Source: Acidobacteriaceae bacterium (GTDB taxonomy: Bacteria > Acidobacteriota > Terriglobia > Terriglobales > Acidobacteriaceae). From it: a DNA stretch of 7,396 nt. Under the pieces are notes generated by a model. That model did no database searches and was not told the origin of the DNA. It saw only the letters and a program-made list of their open reading frames with translations. Both the position numbers and the translations under genes were made by a program. Each line of letters starts with the position of its first letter. Position 1 is the first letter of the stretch. Where the stretch lies: assembly GCA_003135315.1 (NCBI GenBank), contig PLBD01000611.1, positions 1 to 7,396 of the forward strand, read 5' to 3'. Shown one piece after another: positions 5,880 through 7,396 of the stretch.

Positions 5880-6580
5880 TTGAGCGAGGCCTCCGCAGCC
5901 CGCTGCATGTCTTCGAACGTCGCGCGATCGACGGGAGAGAATTTCACTTTGTCGCCGGGTAGCAGGCGAGTTGGGGGAGTCGCTTCGGGATCGAACATGC
6001 GCACCGGCGTTCGCCCGATCAGCTTCCATCCTCCCGGAGAATCGACGGGATATATCCCAGTCTGATTGCCGGCAATCCCAACACTGCCGGCGGCAACGGA
6101 TGGCCGGGGAGTCGCAAGCCGGGGCGTGTGCAGAATCTCCGGCAGCCCACCGAGGTAAGCGAAGCCGGGAGAGAATCCGAGGAAGTGTACGAGATACGTG
6201 GGGGAAGAGTGTTCTCGGACAACTTCGTCGGGTGACAGCCCGGTATGCTGCGCGACATCCAGAAGATCGGGACCGAATTCGGTGTCATAACACACCGGAA
6301 TGGTGACCGCGCCAGCGCGAGTGTCGACCGGGGAGGCGGTTGTAACTGCCAGTTGTTGAACAACTGAGATCAGTTCGTCGTGGGTCAGGCGCAGCGGATC
6401 GAAATCGATCAGCAACGACGCGTAACCAGGGTGCAGGTTGCGGATTCGTGGATCATGCCAGGCCTGGAATGCATGAAACAGCCCCATCAAGCGCTGGTGA
6501 AGTGCGGGCGAGATTACATTCCCGAAGACAACCAGCAAAGACGAGTCGCTTGCCGGAATGATCGTCACAGGGTTTCGCAT
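5876..6580 (-). CDS. pxpB: 5-oxoprolinase subunit PxpB (KipI-like)
   Basis: PxpB pairs with PxpC in the ATP-dependent step of 5-oxoproline cleavage. The 234-residue product has the family pattern: IIPASDSSLLVVFG (7-20), VTIPVCYDTEFGPDL (92-106), FLGFSPGFAYLGGLP (133-147) and PSVAAGSVGIAGNQTGIYPVDSPGGWKLIGRTP (160-192). The last motif is the strongly conserved cyclophilin-like core of the AHS1/KipI family. In Bacillus, KipI is also an inhibitor of sporulation kinase A, but in this operon context the enzymatic role is far more likely. I chose ATG 6580 because family members begin a few residues before the IxPxxDxxLLVxFG strand. An in-frame GTG at 6628 would add 16 residues, and neither start has a clear Shine-Dalgarno site. 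It is the first gene of the operon and divergent from the small basic protein at 6681. Confidence 0.95.
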   Translation of the reverse strand: MRNPVTIIPASDSSLLVVFGNVISPALHQRLMGLFHAFQAWHDPRIRNLHPGYASLLIDFDPLRLTHDELISVVQQLAVTTASPVDTRAGAVTIPVCYDTEFGPDLLDVAQHTGLSPDEVVREHSSPTYLVHFLGFSPGFAYLGGLPEILHTPRLATPRPSVAAGSVGIAGNQTGIYPVDSPGGWKLIGRTPVRMFDPEATPPTRLLPGDKVKFSPVDRATFEDMQRAAEASLK

Positions 6581-6680
6581 CTTTTGGCAAGAATAGATGA
6601 TTTCGCTCAACACCGGCACGAACGCCACTGTGTTAAAGTGAATCTATTAGCACAGAATTGATTCTAATAAGTAGATAACT
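6581..6680. promoter_or_regulatory. AT-rich divergent promoter region between pxpB and the 71-residue protein gene
   Basis: This 100-bp gap must hold promoters for both flanking genes. 6630-6680 is clearly AT-richer than the coding sequence. Visible elements are TCTAAT (6663-6668, plus strand, five of six to the -10 consensus, about 13 bp before the ATG so leaving almost no leader), a dyad AGAAT-TG-ATTCT (6654-6665), and two related 11-mers GAATCTATTAG (6640-6650) and GATTCTAATAA (6660-6670), starting 20 bp apart. No good -35 hexamers are seen. If pxpB starts at the GTG of 6628, part of this region is coding. Confidence 0.4.
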
Positions 6681-6896
6681 ATGGCAGGAAGCTCTCGTAC
6701 TACCTTCACCAAACGACAGAAAGAACGGGCGCGCCAGGAAAAGCGGGCGGAAAAAGCGCAGCGTAAAGCGCAGCGCAAACAGCCAGGCGATCCTGAGGCG
6801 GTCACGGTAGAGACCCAGTCCGTCGCTGATTTGACCGTCACGCACGATGAGGACGGCCAGCCACAGGGTTTCGACTTCCACGATTTCGGGAAGTAA
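6681..6896 (+). CDS. Small basic hypothetical protein with charged helix
   Basis: No function is known to me. The 71-residue product starts MAGSSRTTFTKRQKERARQEKR and continues as a strongly charged, probably helical region to about residue 34 (K/R/E/Q/A rich), then an acidic, flexible tail with HDEDGQPQGFDFHDFGK at the C-terminus. I recall similar short proteins with an SSRTTFxKRQKExxRxEK opening as conserved hypotheticals in Acidobacteriota and some other soil bacteria, but cannot verify it here. The composition suggests RNA or ribosome association (inference only). The ATG has only a weak ribosome site (TAAGTAG about 6 nt upstream). It is divergent from pxpB and followed by 300 bp of apparently non-coding DNA before a DEAD-box helicase on the same strand. 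Confidence 0.75.
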   Translation: MAGSSRTTFTKRQKERARQEKRAEKAQRKAQRKQPGDPEAVTVETQSVADLTVTHDEDGQPQGFDFHDFGK

Positions 6897-7199
6897 TGCA
6901 TAGTAATCAAGTTGGTGCGCCTGCAACATTTTCGGGCACACTGTGATAGAGTACCAAGTAGACGCTCATTGGCTACGGCCGCTTGCATAGCGACATCCGA
7001 TCCGCACTTTGATCCGATTTTCCGCCTTTCCTGCTTCCGTTTCAGTTTCAGCGCCGAATTAAACTAGAGTGGCTTCAGCTGTATCTTCGCGACTCGCCCG
7101 CCACGGATTACTCTAACGAGTGCAATAAAAGCACCCGTCCGGGATCCCGATAACGGCGGACCACCTCGCGAGACGCCTCTCCAAGAAAGAAAAAATCGT
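6897..7199 (+). other. Intergenic region, about 300 bp, possible long leader of the helicase gene
   Basis: No credible gene is seen on either strand; minus-strand readings here are short and unlike any family. Visible small elements: repeated ATCCGAT (6995-7001 and 7012-7018), a tandem GTTTCA pair (7039-7050), a short ACTC-TAAC-GAGT hairpin (7110-7121), a perfect 10-bp palindrome CGGGATCCCG (7140-7149), and a purine run AAGAAAGAAAAAA just before the helicase start. No clear rho-independent terminator for the upstream gene and no consensus promoter were found. Confidence 0.5.
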
Positions 7200-7396
7200 T
7201 TGACACAATTTAAAGACATGCCCCTGTCTGCTGGGCTCCAGCAGAAGTTGGCACATTCGCAGTTCACTACCCCGACGCCGGTCCAGGCGTCCGCTATACC
7301 CCCCGCGCTGGAAGGTAAAGATGTACTCGCCACGGCGCAAACCGGCACCGGCAAGACGCTGGCCTACCTGCTTCCGGCCCTGCGCACCGGCCAGCG
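7200..7396 (+). CDS. DEAD-box ATP-dependent RNA helicase, RhlE-like, 5' part only
   Basis: DEAD-box helicases remodel RNA using ATP, in ribosome assembly, RNA decay or cold adaptation. The 65 visible codons read MTQFKDMPLSAGLQQKLAHS and onward through QFTTPTPVQASAIPPALEGKD to AQTGTGKTLAYLLPALRTGQ. This gives the Q motif (residues 21-29, Gln29), the isolated upstream aromatic Phe4 exactly 17 residues before it, and the Walker A motif I AQTGTGKT (46-53). Phe4 is a conserved element that contacts the Q motif, so the TTG at 7200 is preferred over ATG 7218, which would lose it. The ribosome site is a poor purine run. DEAD, SAT and later motifs lie beyond the window edge, so the subfamily (RhlE, CsdA, SrmB or other) cannot be settled; the wording is closest to RhlE. 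Confidence 0.93.
   Translation, partial: MTQFKDMPLSAGLQQKLAHSQFTTPTPVQASAIPPALEGKDVLATAQTGTGKTLAYLLPALRTGQ

Noticed and set aside
5880..6029. N-terminal extension of pxpC by 50 residues
   Set aside because: It lies entirely inside pxpB and the added sequence is arginine- and serine-rich without family similarity; the ATGA overlap start at 5879 matches the family N-terminus.
6633..6941. 102-residue minus-strand reading frame opposite the 71-residue gene
   Set aside because: No ribosome site or motif; its hydrophobic look is the usual reverse reading of a K/R/E-rich helix.
1..7396. CRISPR array, insertion sequence, tRNA or defence system
   Set aside because: No regularly spaced repeats, transposase motifs, terminal inverted repeats, tRNA-like cloverleaf or known defence-gene motifs were seen on reading both strands.

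Overview
This window looks like chromosomal DNA from a moderately GC-rich, free-living bacterium. The gene content and protein wording, especially the two small basic hypothetical proteins, suggest Acidobacteriota or a similar soil lineage. That assignment is an inference from memory of such proteins, not proof. There is no rRNA, tRNA, insertion sequence, phage gene or CRISPR array.

Left part (1-1969, minus strand): the end of a [NiFe]-hydrogenase maturation operon, hypD followed by hypE, reading off the left edge. HypD carries the Fe(CN)2CO group during assembly, and HypE makes the cyanide ligands. hypE is cut by the window edge and seems to start at a CTG codon. hypC, often just upstream of hypD, is not in the window.

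Middle-left (1970-2680): a divergent intergenic region with a near-perfect 20-bp palindrome, then a small plus-strand gene for a very basic protein with an AT-hook-like RGRP core and two copies of a 21-residue motif. This gene converges on the next one across a stretch holding two hairpins, one a likely terminator.

Centre to right (2681-6580, minus strand): a polytopic DoxX-like membrane protein with a C-terminal extramembrane domain and its own candidate promoter. Upstream of it, read leftward, is the 5-oxoprolinase operon pxpB-pxpC-pxpA. PxpA, B and C together form the prokaryotic ATP-dependent 5-oxoprolinase, which returns 5-oxoproline (a damage product of glutamine and glutamate) to glutamate. 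pxpB and pxpC overlap by 4 bp.

Right end (6581-7396, plus strand): an AT-rich divergent promoter region, a 71-residue basic hypothetical protein, about 300 bp without a gene, and the first 65 codons of a DEAD-box RNA helicase that apparently starts at TTG.

Most of the window is ordinary housekeeping and metabolic sequence. The items most worth a second look are the palindrome and repeat-containing basic protein at 2121-2521, the CTG start of hypE, the DoxX-like fusion, and the helicase leader. I see no convincing new multi-gene system.
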